This document shows positions 50,187 to 59,003 of a stretch of 61,257 bases of DNA, piece by piece. Under the pieces are notes generated by a model that searched no databases, had not been told where the DNA came from, and saw only the letters and a program-made list of their open reading frames with translations. Made by a program: the position numbers and the translations under genes. Within the stretch, counting starts at the first letter, position 1. The number at the start of each line of letters is the position of its first letter. This DNA comes from an uncultured Eubacteriales bacterium (lineage in GTDB: Bacteria > Bacillota > Clostridia > Oscillospirales > Oscillospiraceae), in contig ONCI01000005.1 in assembly GCA_900316255.1 (NCBI GenBank), positions 1-61,257 of the forward strand. Reading direction: 5' to 3'.

Positions 50187-51545
50187 TTATTTCCCCACAC
50201 AAAAACGCTGGAAGATCCGGTCGGTCACGTCCTGGCGGACGCTGCGCCCGGTAAGCTCGCCCAGCGCGCTCATGGCGGTCTCGGACTCGGTGAGCACCAG
50301 GTCCGGAGTCAGGCCCTGATCCAGGGCCTCCAGCGCCGCCCGGAGGGACTCCGCGGCTCTCCCCACGGCCTCCGCCTGCCGGGCGTTGGTCAGGATCTCC
50401 CCCGCCGGGGTCTGGGGCAGGGGGAAGAGGGCAGCGATGGCCGCCTCCAGCCGATCCAGCCCCTCGCCGGTGACGCTGCTCAGGGGGATCACCGGCAGGC
50501 TTGTTTCCACATGCTCCACAGCTGCGCTCAGATCCTGCTTGGACAGCACCACCAGGCCGTGCCTGGCCCGCTCCGCCGCCCGGAGAATCTCCCGGTCCTC
50601 CCCGGTGTAGTCCCGGCTGCCGTCCACCACCGCGATCACCAGCTCCGCCCCCTCCAGGGCGGCGCGGCTCCGCTGGACGCCCAGGCGCTCCACCTCGTCC
50701 TCCGTCTCCCGGATGCCGGCGGTGTCCGTAAGGCGCAGGCAAAGCCCGCCCAGATGCAGCCGTTCCTCGATGGTGTCCCGGGTGGTGCCGGGCACAGCGG
50801 TGACGATGGCCCGCTCATAGCCCAGCAGGGCGTTCAGCAGGGAACTTTTGCCCGCGTTTGGCCGTCCCACGATCGCGGTGGGAATACCGGCGTTCATGAG
50901 CTTTCCCCGCTGAAAGCTCTTCATCAAACGTTCCAGCTCCTCCAGAGACTTTCGCAGCACCTCCTCGTAGGCGCGAAGCTGAAAGTCCACGATGTCCTCA
51001 TCCGGATAGTCCAGCACCGCGTGGTAGTGGGCGCTGATGTCGGAGAGGGCGGAATAGATCTCCTCCGCCTTCCGGTGGATGGCGCCGGAAAGCTGCCCCG
51101 CGGCGTTGCGCAGGGCCTCGTCGCTTTCGGCGTCGATGAGATCCGCCACCGCCTCCGCCTCGGAAAGGCCCAGCCTTCCGTTGAGGAAGGCCCGCTTGGT
51201 AAACTCCCCCGGCCCCGCCTGACGGGCGCCCAGGGCAAAGAGTTCCTCCAGCAGCGTGCGCAGCAGCAGGGGCGAGCCGTGGCACTGAAACTCCACGGTG
51301 TCCTCCCCGGTATAGCTGTTGGGGGCCCGGCTCACAGTGGCAAGACACAGGTCCAGCAAAGACCCGTCCCGCCGGCAGAGCCGTCCGTAGCAGAGCTTCC
51401 GGTCCGGCTGCTGAGAAAGGCCGGGTCCCCGCTCCGGGGTGAAAAGCTGCTGGGCCATTTCGATCACGCCCTCTCCCGAGAGGCGGACGATGCCGATGGC
51501 GCAGACCTGGTTTCCGGTCGCAATGGCAGCAATGGCGTCTGACAT
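50187..51545 (-). CDS. mnmE: tRNA modification GTPase MnmE
   Basis: MnmE, with MnmG, adds the carboxymethylaminomethyl group to wobble uridine 34 of certain tRNAs. The 452-residue protein has the N-terminal folate-binding domain (IAAIATGNQVCAIGIVRLSG). A helical domain with the inserted G domain follows: P-loop GRPNAGKSSLLNALLG, DTAGIRET and the base-recognition SKQD in place of NKxD. The C-terminal CxGK motif appears as FCVGK. All functional signatures are present. The neighbouring downstream gene is a membrane protein; upstream lies rex. Confidence 0.97.
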   Translation of the reverse strand: MSDAIAAIATGNQVCAIGIVRLSGEGVIEMAQQLFTPERGPGLSQQPDRKLCYGRLCRRDGSLLDLCLATVSRAPNSYTGEDTVEFQCHGSPLLLRTLLEELFALGARQAGPGEFTKRAFLNGRLGLSEAEAVADLIDAESDEALRNAAGQLSGAIHRKAEEIYSALSDISAHYHAVLDYPDEDIVDFQLRAYEEVLRKSLEELERLMKSFQRGKLMNAGIPTAIVGRPNAGKSSLLNALLGYERAIVTAVPGTTRDTIEERLHLGGLCLRLTDTAGIRETEDEVERLGVQRSRAALEGAELVIAVVDGSRDYTGEDREILRAAERARHGLVVLSKQDLSAAVEHVETSLPVIPLSSVTGEGLDRLEAAIAALFPLPQTPAGEILTNARQAEAVGRAAESLRAALEALDQGLTPDLVLTESETAMSALGELTGRSVRQDVTDRIFQRFCVGK

Positions 51546-51565
51546 GAAAAAACCTCCGAAAATGA

Positions 51566-51597
51566 AACGGGAGGGGCAAGCCCCTCCCCTACAGAGT
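51566..51597. repeat. Palindromic GGGGAGGGG repeat upstream of mnmE
   Basis: GGGAGGGGCAAGCCCCTCCC is the same palindrome seen at about 5097 and 13184. It lies between rex and mnmE and is flanked by CTACAGAGTA. Confidence 0.7.
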
Positions 51598-51605
51598 ATT
51601 CTAAC

Positions 51606-52280
51606 TTACCCCTTACGGGCTTCCCGGGCGGCGCGGGCATTGCGCTCGTCGATCCGCTCGGATACGTAGTAGCTCAGAGACAGCAGACTGTCGGAAAAAT
51701 GCACGTTTTCCACGATGGTGCCGCTGTTGGGCTCTGTAAGCTCCACATTGGTGAAGTTCCAGATCGCCTCCACCCCATGGTCGGTCAGGATCTGGGTCAC
51801 GGGCACGGCGGCGTCCTTCGGCACGGTGAGCACCGCAATGTCCACTTGATGCTCGTCCAGATACCGGGGCAGCTCCTCCATGGACATCACGGGGACCTTG
51901 TTGAAGGTGGTGCCGATGATCTCCGGCTTCACGTCAAAGGCGGCGGAAAGCTGGAAGCCCCAGTCGCTGAAGCAGAAGTTGTCGATCAGGGCGTGACCGA
52001 TGTTGCCCACGCCGATGAGGATGGCGCAGTAGTGCCGGTCCATGCCCAGGATGGAAGCGACCTGTTCCCTCAGCGCGGGCACATGATAGCCATAGCCCTG
52101 CTGGCCGAATTCACCGAAGCAGCTGAAATCCTGGCGGATCTGGGAAGGCGTCAGCCCAAGCTGCTGTCCCAGCTCCGAGGAGGAGACCCGGGTGATCCCC
52201 TGGGCAGTCAGCTCGTCCAGCTTCCGCAGATAGCGGGGCAGGCGGCGAATGACGTTGTTGGAAACTTTCAGTCGTTTCAA
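51606..52280 (-). CDS. rex: Redox-sensing transcriptional repressor Rex
   Basis: This 224-residue NADH/NAD+-sensing repressor controls fermentation and respiration genes in Firmicutes. The N-terminal winged helix includes VIRRLPRYLRKLDELTAQGITRVSSSELGQQLGLTPSQIRQDFSCFGEFG, the classical Rex DNA-binding region. The Rossmann domain has LIGVGNIGHALIDN, and the C-terminal swapped helix ends YYVSERI. The start ATG at 52280 is preceded by AGGAGAG. It is divergent from the C11 peptidase gene. Confidence 0.97.
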   Translation of the reverse strand: MKRLKVSNNVIRRLPRYLRKLDELTAQGITRVSSSELGQQLGLTPSQIRQDFSCFGEFGQQGYGYHVPALREQVASILGMDRHYCAILIGVGNIGHALIDNFCFSDWGFQLSAAFDVKPEIIGTTFNKVPVMSMEELPRYLDEHQVDIAVLTVPKDAAVPVTQILTDHGVEAIWNFTNVELTEPNSGTIVENVHFSDSLLSLSYYVSERIDERNARAAREARKG

Positions 52281-52476
52281 ATCTGATCTCTCCTTCTCAT
52301 CTCTTTCACTTTGTTTATTTTATCACATGATTATCTCCCTTGCAAGTCCCGTCCCCCCTTTTTCTTCCGAAAGTATACTCTTTTCCGCAAAAAAAGTCTT
52401 CCTGGGGACTGGCGCGGCGGAAAAGAATCTGATATACTGATTTGAAAGTATTTCTTCAGAAAGCGAGGAATGCATC

Positions 52477-55050
52477 ATGGCAGAAAACAGACCCCAAGGC
52501 CGCAAGACCAATGTGACCGGGCAGAGCACCGGCGCATACCGCCGGGGAGACGGACTGAACACCGGCCCCGTCGGCAAGACCGGCAGCAACCCCTTCAGCA
52601 CCAGCCAGAGCAGCTCCAGGCCCGGCATGAGCCGTGCCGCCAAAGCCGGCGGCGGTGGCGGCCTGATCCTGGTCTTCCTTCTGCTGTTCTTCCTTCTCCG
52701 CGGCTGCGGCGGCAGCGGGAGCATGCTCAGCAGCGACCTTACGGGCGGCGGCAGCGGAAGCAGCAGCGCTTACACGGACAGCGGCAGCTACTCCGGCAGC
52801 CCCTCCTCCGGCACCGCTTCTTCCGGCAGTTCTTCTTCCAGCGGTTCTTCTTCCAGCGGCTCTCTGGGAGGGCTGGAAGGTCTGTTCCAGGGCGGCGGCA
52901 CCACCACCGCGGCGGCTGCCAGCCCCTATGCAAACCTTCTGGGCAACATGAGCTCCCCCGGCACCGCAGCCGAGGTGAACACCGCCGCGGTGGACACTTC
53001 CGTTGCCTCCGAAGCCCGGGAGAAGTACACCGCCATCCGGGGCAAGGGCCAGGATGAGGTCACCATCATGGTGTACATGTGCGGCACGGACCTGGAGTCC
53101 CGCAGCGGCATGGCCACCAGAGACCTGGCCGAGATGGCCAAGGCCAATATTGCCTCCAATGTCCATGTGGTGGTCTACACCGGCGGCTGCAGCCGCTGGA
53201 ACAACAACATCATCAGCACCGGCAGGAACCAGATCTATGAGGTCCAGTCCGGCGGTCTCAAGCGCGTGGTGGACGATGACGGCAACCGCGCCATGACCGA
53301 TCCCGAGACGCTCAGCCGCTTCATCCGCTTCTGCGGCGAGAACTACCCCGCCAACCGGAACATGCTGATCCTGTGGGATCACGGCGGCGGCTCCGTCAGC
53401 GGCTACGGCTATGACGAGACCAAGCGCAGCAGCGGCTCCATGACCCTGGCCGGCATCAACCAGGCTCTGAAGAACGGCCGGATGCAGTTTGACGCGGTGG
53501 GCTTTGACGCCTGCCTGATGGCCACCCTGGAGACCGGCCTGATGCTGGATCCCTATGCCGACTATATGATCGCCTCCGAGGAGACCGAGCCCGGCATCGG
53601 CTGGTACTACACCAACTGGCTCACCAAGCTCTCCAACAACACCTCCATGCCCACGGTGGAGATCGGCAAGAACATCGTGGACGATTTTGTGGGCACCTGC
53701 GCCAGCCAGTGCGCCGGCCAGTCCGCCACCCTGTCCGTGGTGGATATCGCGGAACTGGCCGCCAACGCGCCGGAGGCCATGCGCAATTTCTCCCTCTCCA
53801 TGACCGATCTCATCAAGAACGACGGCTTCCAGCAGGTCTCCAACGCCCGCAACGGCGCCCGTGAGTTTGCCCGCAGCACCGCCATCGACCAGATCGACCT
53901 CTGCCACTTCGCTCTGAACCTGGGCAACCAGGAGGGCAAGGACCTGGTCAGCGCGCTGAAGGGGGCCATCAAGTACAACCGCACCTCCTCCAACATGTCC
54001 AACGCCTACGGTCTGTCCATCTACTTCCCCTACCGCAAGACCTCCAGCGTGGACAAGGCCGTCCAGACCTATGACGCCATCGGCATGGACAGCAGCTACT
54101 CCCAGTGCATCCGCGAGTTCGCCAGCATGGAAGTCAGCGGCCAGGTCGCAGCCGGCGGCAGCAACAATCCCTACGCCAGCCTCTTCGGCAGCGGCTACGA
54201 CGCCGCTCCCTCCAGCGGCTATGACATCAGCGATCTGCTGGGTGCCTTCCTGGGCGGCGGGGACTTCAGCTCCATCTCCGGGCTCTCCGGGTCCAACAGC
54301 AACTTCCTCTTCGGCCGCAGTCTGAGCAATGAGGAGACCGGCGCTTACATCGCCGCCAATCACTTTGATCCCTCCGCCCTCACCTGGCAGGAAAGCAACG
54401 GCAGCTACGTCATCCACCTGAGCGACGAGCAGTGGTCCATGGTGGAAGGCCTGGCGCTGAACGTCTTCCTGGATGACGGCCAGGGCTTCCTGGACCTGGG
54501 TCTGGACGCCGTCTTCGAGTTTGACGACAACGGCGATCTCCTGGCCCCGGCCGAGCCCAACTGGGTCGCCATCAACAACCACCCCGTGGCCTACTATCAT
54601 GAGTACGCAGTGGACGGCTATTACTACGGCTATACCCCCGCCCTTCTCAACGGCGAGCGGGTGGAGCTGCAGATCTGCTTCGATCCCGACGGCAACGGCA
54701 CTGTCACCGGCATCCGCACCGTGTATGAGGACGACGAGCTTCTGGAGCTGCCCAAGACCCAGACCGAACTGGGTGAAGCGGCCGATCTGGAGAATCCCTC
54801 CGACGCGGACGCGGAAACCACCATCCGCCTCCTCCAGCCCGGCGACGTTCTGGACTTCCTCTGCGATTGCTACCACTATGACGGGACCTACGAGAACACC
54901 TACAAGCTGGGCGCCCAGCTCGTCATCGGCAGCGACGGCGTGCGCGTGGCAAACGTTCCCTTCCTGGCCACGGAGCGGGTCGTCTTCAACTTCCGCTTTA
55001 CCGATCTTTACCAGCAGCATTATTGGAGTGAGAGCCTCAGCATCGGCTGA
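52477..55050 (+). CDS. Clostripain-family (C11) cysteine peptidase, membrane-anchored
   Basis: The protein is 857 residues long. A cytoplasmic-like basic N-terminus is followed by a single hydrophobic helix (GLILVFLLLFFLLRGCG, about residues 62-78). A Ser/Gly-rich linker follows, then the C11 caspase-like domain: EVTIMVYMCGTDLESRSG, catalytic H302 in LWDHGGGSVSGYGYDE, and catalytic C346 in VGFDACLMATLET. The C-terminal 300 residues are beta-rich and of unknown role. Clostripains cleave after arginine or lysine and usually activate by self-processing. The single anchor places the enzyme outside the membrane. It is divergent from rex and followed by an SH3 lipoprotein gene. Confidence 0.9.
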   Translation: MAENRPQGRKTNVTGQSTGAYRRGDGLNTGPVGKTGSNPFSTSQSSSRPGMSRAAKAGGGGGLILVFLLLFFLLRGCGGSGSMLSSDLTGGGSGSSSAYTDSGSYSGSPSSGTASSGSSSSSGSSSSGSLGGLEGLFQGGGTTTAAAASPYANLLGNMSSPGTAAEVNTAAVDTSVASEAREKYTAIRGKGQDEVTIMVYMCGTDLESRSGMATRDLAEMAKANIASNVHVVVYTGGCSRWNNNIISTGRNQIYEVQSGGLKRVVDDDGNRAMTDPETLSRFIRFCGENYPANRNMLILWDHGGGSVSGYGYDETKRSSGSMTLAGINQALKNGRMQFDAVGFDACLMATLETGLMLDPYADYMIASEETEPGIGWYYTNWLTKLSNNTSMPTVEIGKNIVDDFVGTCASQCAGQSATLSVVDIAELAANAPEAMRNFSLSMTDLIKNDGFQQVSNARNGAREFARSTAIDQIDLCHFALNLGNQEGKDLVSALKGAIKYNRTSSNMSNAYGLSIYFPYRKTSSVDKAVQTYDAIGMDSSYSQCIREFASMEVSGQVAAGGSNNPYASLFGSGYDAAPSSGYDISDLLGAFLGGGDFSSISGLSGSNSNFLFGRSLSNEETGAYIAANHFDPSALTWQESNGSYVIHLSDEQWSMVEGLALNVFLDDGQGFLDLGLDAVFEFDDNGDLLAPAEPNWVAINNHPVAYYHEYAVDGYYYGYTPALLNGERVELQICFDPDGNGTVTGIRTVYEDDELLELPKTQTELGEAADLENPSDADAETTIRLLQPGDVLDFLCDCYHYDGTYENTYKLGAQLVIGSDGVRVANVPFLATERVVFNFRFTDLYQQHYWSESLSIG

Positions 55051-55116
55051 TTTCTCCTGTTCCCCGAACTTTCCACAAATTTCCGAGAATTTTATGTAAA
55101 TTAAGAAAAAAGATAT

Positions 55117-55144
55117 TTGCTTTTTCAGAGAAGTGTGTTACAAT
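55117..55144 (+). promoter_or_regulatory. Promoter of the SH3 lipoprotein gene
   Basis: TTGCTT (55117-55122) and TACAAT (55139-55144) are separated by 16 bp and lie 60 bp upstream of the start codon, in the AT-rich gap after the C11 peptidase gene. Confidence 0.6.
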
Positions 55145-55204
55145 ACCGTTACAATCTCGGAACAGACTGATAAACTATGCATTTTTGAATAGGAGGTCAA
55201 TGTT

Positions 55205-55906
55205 GTGAAAAAGATTCTGACTCTGATTTTGGTCCTGGGCATGATCCTGGCCCTGGCCGCCTGCGGCGATACCAAGCAGGCCGACGTGGTAGAGAACGTG
55301 GACCCGGTGAACAACTCTGTGGTCATTGAAACGCCCCCTGCCATCGTCAGCGGTCCCGATACGCCGACCGAGACTTATCCCGCTGTGAACGCCCTGCCCA
55401 CCACCGCGCCCACCACCGCGCCCAATCCCGCCGCCACCTCCGTGCCCGCTCCCAACGCGGCTCCCGGCGAAACCGGCACCGGCACGGGTTCCGGCACCGG
55501 CACTGAGGGAACCGGCAGCGGCACCGGCACCGAGGGTACCGGCACCGGCACCGGCGCCACCCCGGAGCCCACCGAAGATCCCGGCCTGCCCTACAACGCC
55601 ACCGTGACTCAGTTTGAGCTCAATCACGGCAAGACCGGCTATGTGGTCAGAGCCGAAAACGGCGTCTTCTTCCGCGTCGGTCCCGGCAAGGAGTATGAGA
55701 TCATCTGCGGTCTGAAGATCGGCACCCCCGTCCTGATCGTGGACGAGATGGCCAGCGGCTGGTGCAAGGTCGTTTACGACGATAACGTGGGCTTCATCTA
55801 CGGCAGCTACCTGAGCTACACCGATCCCATGACCCCCGTCATCGTTACCGAGACGCCCGCGCCCACCGCCACGCCCGCGCCCACCGCCGTGATCATCGTT
55901 CCCTGA
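55205..55906 (+). CDS. Secreted lipoprotein with SH3 domain and TG-rich linker
   Basis: This 233-residue lipoprotein has signal peptide MKKILTLILVLGMILALAAC with lipobox LALAAC (lipidated C20). A Pro/Thr-rich spacer with repeated TGTGSGTGTEGTGSGTGTEG units forms an extended linker. A bacterial SH3 domain (NGVFFRVGPGKEYEIICGLKIGTPVLIVDEMASGWCKVVYDDNVGFIYGSYL) then suggests binding to peptidoglycan. A second PAPTATPAPTA tail follows. The start is the GTG at 55205 after AGGAGG. The convergent terminator at 55922-55953 ends its transcript. Confidence 0.88.
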   Translation: MKKILTLILVLGMILALAACGDTKQADVVENVDPVNNSVVIETPPAIVSGPDTPTETYPAVNALPTTAPTTAPNPAATSVPAPNAAPGETGTGTGSGTGTEGTGSGTGTEGTGTGTGATPEPTEDPGLPYNATVTQFELNHGKTGYVVRAENGVFFRVGPGKEYEIICGLKIGTPVLIVDEMASGWCKVVYDDNVGFIYGSYLSYTDPMTPVIVTETPAPTATPAPTAVIIVP

Positions 55907-55921
55907 CACGCATCAACGTTC

Positions 55922-55953
55922 AAATCCCCTTCCCAGACGGGAAGGGGATTTTT
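55922..55953. terminator. Bidirectional terminator
   Basis: AAATCCCCTTCCC pairs with GGGAAGGGGATTT around AGAC, followed by TTTC. It separates the convergent SH3 lipoprotein and degV genes. Confidence 0.88.
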
Positions 55954-55986
55954 CTTTCTGTATGCTTTTGCTGGAGTTCCGCGTTT

Positions 55987-56871
55987 TCAGTCCACCCGCT
56001 CGCTGCCCCAGAAGAACAGGGCCACCGTGCCGGGTCCGGTGTGGGCGCCGATGGTGGTGCCCACGTAATTGATCAGCACCTTGCCGTTGAGCTTGGGGAA
56101 GCGCTCCTCCACCAGCGCGGCCACGGCCTGGGCGTCCGGCAGGCAGGCGGACATGGAGATGTAGCACTTGCCGTCGTAATCGAGGCCGTCTCTGGCGCAC
56201 TCCTCCATCTTCTTTACGATCTCCCGGATGACCTTCTTTTTGGTCCGGATCTTGAAGCGGGGGATCAGGCGGCCCAGGTTGTCCATATTCAACAGCGGGC
56301 AGATCTCCAGAACACTGCCGAAGAAGGCAGCGGTTTTGGAGATGCGTCCGCCCTTGACATAAAAGCTCAGGTCCGTGGAAAAAAACCAGTGGTGCAGCTT
56401 CAGCCGGTTTTCCTCGATCCAGGCGGCCATCTCGTCCACGCTCAGGCCCTCGTCCCGCTTGGCGGCTGCGGTGTCCATCAGCAGGCCGTAGCCGGAGGAA
56501 GCGCCCAGGGAGTCGATGATATAGATCTTCCGCTCCGGGTAACGCTCCTGCAGGATGTGGGCGGCGTTGCGGGCGGAGTTGATGGTGCCGGAGATGCCGG
56601 AGGAGAGGCACACATGCACGATGTCCTGTCCCTGCTCCAGGAAGGGCGTGAAGGAGTCCACGTACTCTGCCACGCTGACCTGGGAGGTCTTGGTGTCCGC
56701 CCCGTTTGCCATCCGGGCATAAAACTCCTCAAAGGGGATGCTCTGGCCCAGATCGTCCGGGTATTCCACGCCGTCCAGAGAATAGTGGAAGCAGACATAG
56801 TTGACATGGATGGATTCGAAGTGCTCCTTGCTCAGGTCGGCGGTGGAGCAGCAGCTGAGAATGTAGCTCAT
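55987..56871 (-). CDS. DegV family fatty-acid-binding protein
   Basis: The 294-residue protein has the DegV two-domain layout. The N-terminal lobe includes YILSCCSTADLSKEHF and the conserved KTSQVSVAEYVDSF and CLSSGISGTINSARNAA motifs. The ligand-contact segments IDSLGASSGYGLLM and LSFYVKGGRISKTAAFFGSVL are followed by the C-terminal TTIGAHTGPGTVALFFWG motif. DegV proteins bind fatty acids and deliver them to fatty-acid kinase FakA in Firmicutes. No fakA gene is adjacent. The N-terminal DSTCDL-like motif reads CSTADL. Confidence 0.92.
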   Translation of the reverse strand: MSYILSCCSTADLSKEHFESIHVNYVCFHYSLDGVEYPDDLGQSIPFEEFYARMANGADTKTSQVSVAEYVDSFTPFLEQGQDIVHVCLSSGISGTINSARNAAHILQERYPERKIYIIDSLGASSGYGLLMDTAAAKRDEGLSVDEMAAWIEENRLKLHHWFFSTDLSFYVKGGRISKTAAFFGSVLEICPLLNMDNLGRLIPRFKIRTKKKVIREIVKKMEECARDGLDYDGKCYISMSACLPDAQAVAALVEERFPKLNGKVLINYVGTTIGAHTGPGTVALFFWGSERVD

Positions 56872-56968
56872 GGGTTTAAGCTCCTTTCCTTCATTTCCAG
56901 TTTATAGGATACCCGCTTCCCGGTCAAGTTACAAGAAACTCTTTCCCTTTTCCCCTCTACAATAGGGA

Positions 56969-56999
56969 GCGCCCCCGGTCTCGTCTCTACCGGGGGCGC
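56969..56999. repeat. GC-rich hairpin downstream of the HTH gene
   Basis: GCGCCCCCGGT (56969-56979) pairs with ACCGGGGGCGC (56989-56999). No T-run follows on either strand, so it may be a repeat or weak terminator for the leftward HTH gene. Confidence 0.55.
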
Positions 57000-57079
57000 C
57001 CATGATTCTCTACAATTCGTAGAATCCAGTGTTTTCAAGGCTTTGCGGTTTTGGATCATTCCGCTCTTTTCTGTCCCAC

Positions 57080-57697
57080 TCACTTCGTCTCCGCCGCTTT
57101 TTTCGGCTTTTTCTGCACATGGAAGCTGAGGAACACGATCACTTCCGCCAGCACCGCGATCATGAAGATCTGCCAAGGGTTCCTGTTCAGCAGCAGCAGG
57201 TAAACGCACACGAAGATACTCAGCACAAAGAGGGCCACCATGTATTTGAGGTGCCTTGTGCGTTTAAAGACGCACATCAGCACCATCCAGGTCAGCACCG
57301 ACACGGGAAATGCCGCCACAAAGATCTGCCAGCGGAGCTGATCCACTGCCAGCCACAGCGTCACAAAAGCCGTGAGGGCCAGGGTCCATACGCCCAGCAC
57401 CGCAATGGCGGTGATGACGCTGGTGCTGTACACCACGTCCTGCCGGGGGTCTTCCGGCGCCACAGTGGGCTCCCAGGCGTCGTGGGAGGACAGGATATAG
57501 TCCACGGACACGCCGAAGAGCTCCGCCATCTGGGTCAGCACAAAGGCGTCGGGGATGGCCTCTCCCCTCTCCCACTTGGAGATGCTCTTGTCGGAGTAGT
57601 TCAGCTTTGCGCCCAGTTCTGCCTGGGTCATGCCCGCGCCTGTCCGCAGATTGATGAGATTGCCGGCTGTCACCAGCTTCAGTTCTTCCAGCTGCAT
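57080..57697 (-). CDS. XRE-family regulator with transmembrane C-terminus
   Basis: This 205-residue protein has an N-terminal helix-turn-helix (residues about 8-68: AGNLINLRTGAGMTQAELGAKLNYSDKSISKWERGEAIPDAFVL). Four hydrophobic segments follow (VITAIAVLGVWTLALTAFVTLWL, WQIFVAAFPVSVLTWMVLMCVF, YMVALFVLSIFVCVYLLLL, WQIFMIAVLAEVIVFLSF). It is a DNA-binding protein tethered to the membrane, a type frequent in gut Firmicutes, whose signal is unknown. The ATG at 57697 follows AAGGAGAGAG; the longer upstream frame is antisense to the next gene. Confidence 0.88.
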   Translation of the reverse strand: MQLEELKLVTAGNLINLRTGAGMTQAELGAKLNYSDKSISKWERGEAIPDAFVLTQMAELFGVSVDYILSSHDAWEPTVAPEDPRQDVVYSTSVITAIAVLGVWTLALTAFVTLWLAVDQLRWQIFVAAFPVSVLTWMVLMCVFKRTRHLKYMVALFVLSIFVCVYLLLLNRNPWQIFMIAVLAEVIVFLSFHVQKKPKKAAETK

Positions 57698-57881
57698 GGT
57701 CTCTCTCCTTCTCAAAACAGGAGTATTATAGCATAAACCGTTCTCTTTTTCAACGCGGAGGACTGGACATTTTTGAATTCTTGTGCGATACTGCACAGGA
57801 CGCCGGGGCATTCGCCGCTGTTTCAAGCCCGATCTGCCCCGTTTCTCTTGTTTTGCTGCGCTTTGCGCGAAGGAGGTTCCC

Positions 57882-58592
57882 ATGCCGGAACAGGAAAGCC
57901 CTCTGAAACGCTTCGGGCGTCTGTTTCTCCGCTGTCTGCCCCTGCTGGGCATGGCCGGCGCTCTTCTCTGGCTCTGGCTCAGCGGAGAAACGCTGTCCGT
58001 TGACACGGTATTGAGCTATACGCCGGAGCTCCCGCTGCTGGCGGCATTGTTTCTGCTGCTGCTCTACGGGCTCAAAAGCCTCTCGCTGACGCTGCCGATC
58101 CTGCTGCTGGATTCGGTCTGCGGCGTTCTCTTTCCCCTGCCCGTCGCCATCCTGGTGGCGACCCTGGGCACCGCCATCACCCTCACCATCCCCTATTTCA
58201 TCGGACGCGGCGCAGGGCCCGATATGACGGAGAAGCTGCAGCAAAAGCATCCCCGTCTCCGGGAACTGCGGGAGATGCGCAGCCGCAACGAGCTCTTTCT
58301 CGCCTTTCTCATCCGCATCGTGGGCATCCTGCCCTGTGATGTGGTGAGCCTCTACCTGGGCAACACCCGCCTGCCCTTCCCCAAGTATCTGCTGGGCGGC
58401 GTGCTGGGCTTTCTGCCGGATATCCTCACCGCCACAGTGGTGGGCATGAAGGCGGACGACCGCAGCTCGCCCTGGTTCTGGGGCGCCATCGCCGTCAACC
58501 TCCTGGTGGCCGGCGGCTCCACGCTGTTTTACACGCTCTACCGCAGGCGGCACGCCGGTCCTGCCGAAGATCAGCCTGCCAAAGAGAACTAA
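57882..58592 (+). CDS. TVP38/TMEM64 (VTT-domain) membrane protein
   Basis: The 236-residue protein has four to five membrane helices and the VTT (SNARE-associated/DedA-like) signature LFLLLLYGLKSLSLTLPILLLDSVCGVLFPLPVAILVATLGTAITLTIPYFIGRGAG. FLIRIVGILPCDVVSLYLGNTRLPFPKYLLGGVLGFLPD follows. Family members are linked to lipid scrambling or membrane homeostasis. The ATG at 57882 is seven bases after AGGAGG. It is divergent from the HTH membrane protein gene. Confidence 0.88.
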   Translation: MPEQESPLKRFGRLFLRCLPLLGMAGALLWLWLSGETLSVDTVLSYTPELPLLAALFLLLLYGLKSLSLTLPILLLDSVCGVLFPLPVAILVATLGTAITLTIPYFIGRGAGPDMTEKLQQKHPRLRELREMRSRNELFLAFLIRIVGILPCDVVSLYLGNTRLPFPKYLLGGVLGFLPDILTATVVGMKADDRSSPWFWGAIAVNLLVAGGSTLFYTLYRRRHAGPAEDQPAKEN

Positions 58593-58698
58593 AGCGCCGG
58601 AGCCGGTCTCTCTCCTGCCTGCTGCCGGCCGCTTGCTCCGCTGTTCCGTCGGTCCAAATCGCAGGCATCATCTTTTTTGAAATAAGGCAAAATAATGC

Positions 58699-58727
58699 TT
58701 GACATTTGATATCGCTTCTGCTATTAT
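58699..58727 (+). promoter_or_regulatory. Promoter of tRNA-Ala
   Basis: TTGACA (58699-58704) and TATTAT (58722-58727) are separated by 17 bp and lie 36 bp before the tRNA. Confidence 0.85.
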
Positions 58728-58763
58728 ACTCCTTGCTCGCGGGGCTCCGGCCCCAAGGCATCT

Positions 58764-58839
<76 letters not shown>

Positions 58840-58945
58840 TCAACGTCGGGTACGACGCATCCGAAAGGATTTGGGACTTTTTTCTTACTTTTCGTCCCAT
58901 TTTGATTTTGGCAGAGATTCCCATTTGAAGTGCATCCAAGCGCTC

Positions 58946-58975
58946 TTCTAACACTTTTTCTAACAGTTTCTAACA
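58946..58975. promoter_or_regulatory. Three direct TTCTAACA repeats, possible integrase arm sites
   Basis: TTCTAACA occurs at 58946-58953, 58958-58965 and 58968-58975, spaced 12 and 10 bp, between the tRNA-Ala 3' end and the integrase stop codon. Arm-type integrase binding sites are usually short direct repeats in this position. Confidence 0.55.
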
Positions 58976-59003
58976 CCCATTTTGGCTTGGAAACAGGCCA
59001 CTT

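Noticed and set aside
52456-55020. 854-residue minus-strand ORF opposite the C11 peptidase
   Set aside because: It is antisense to a protease with clear catalytic motifs. The translation is repetitive Gly/Val/Ala without recognisable domains.
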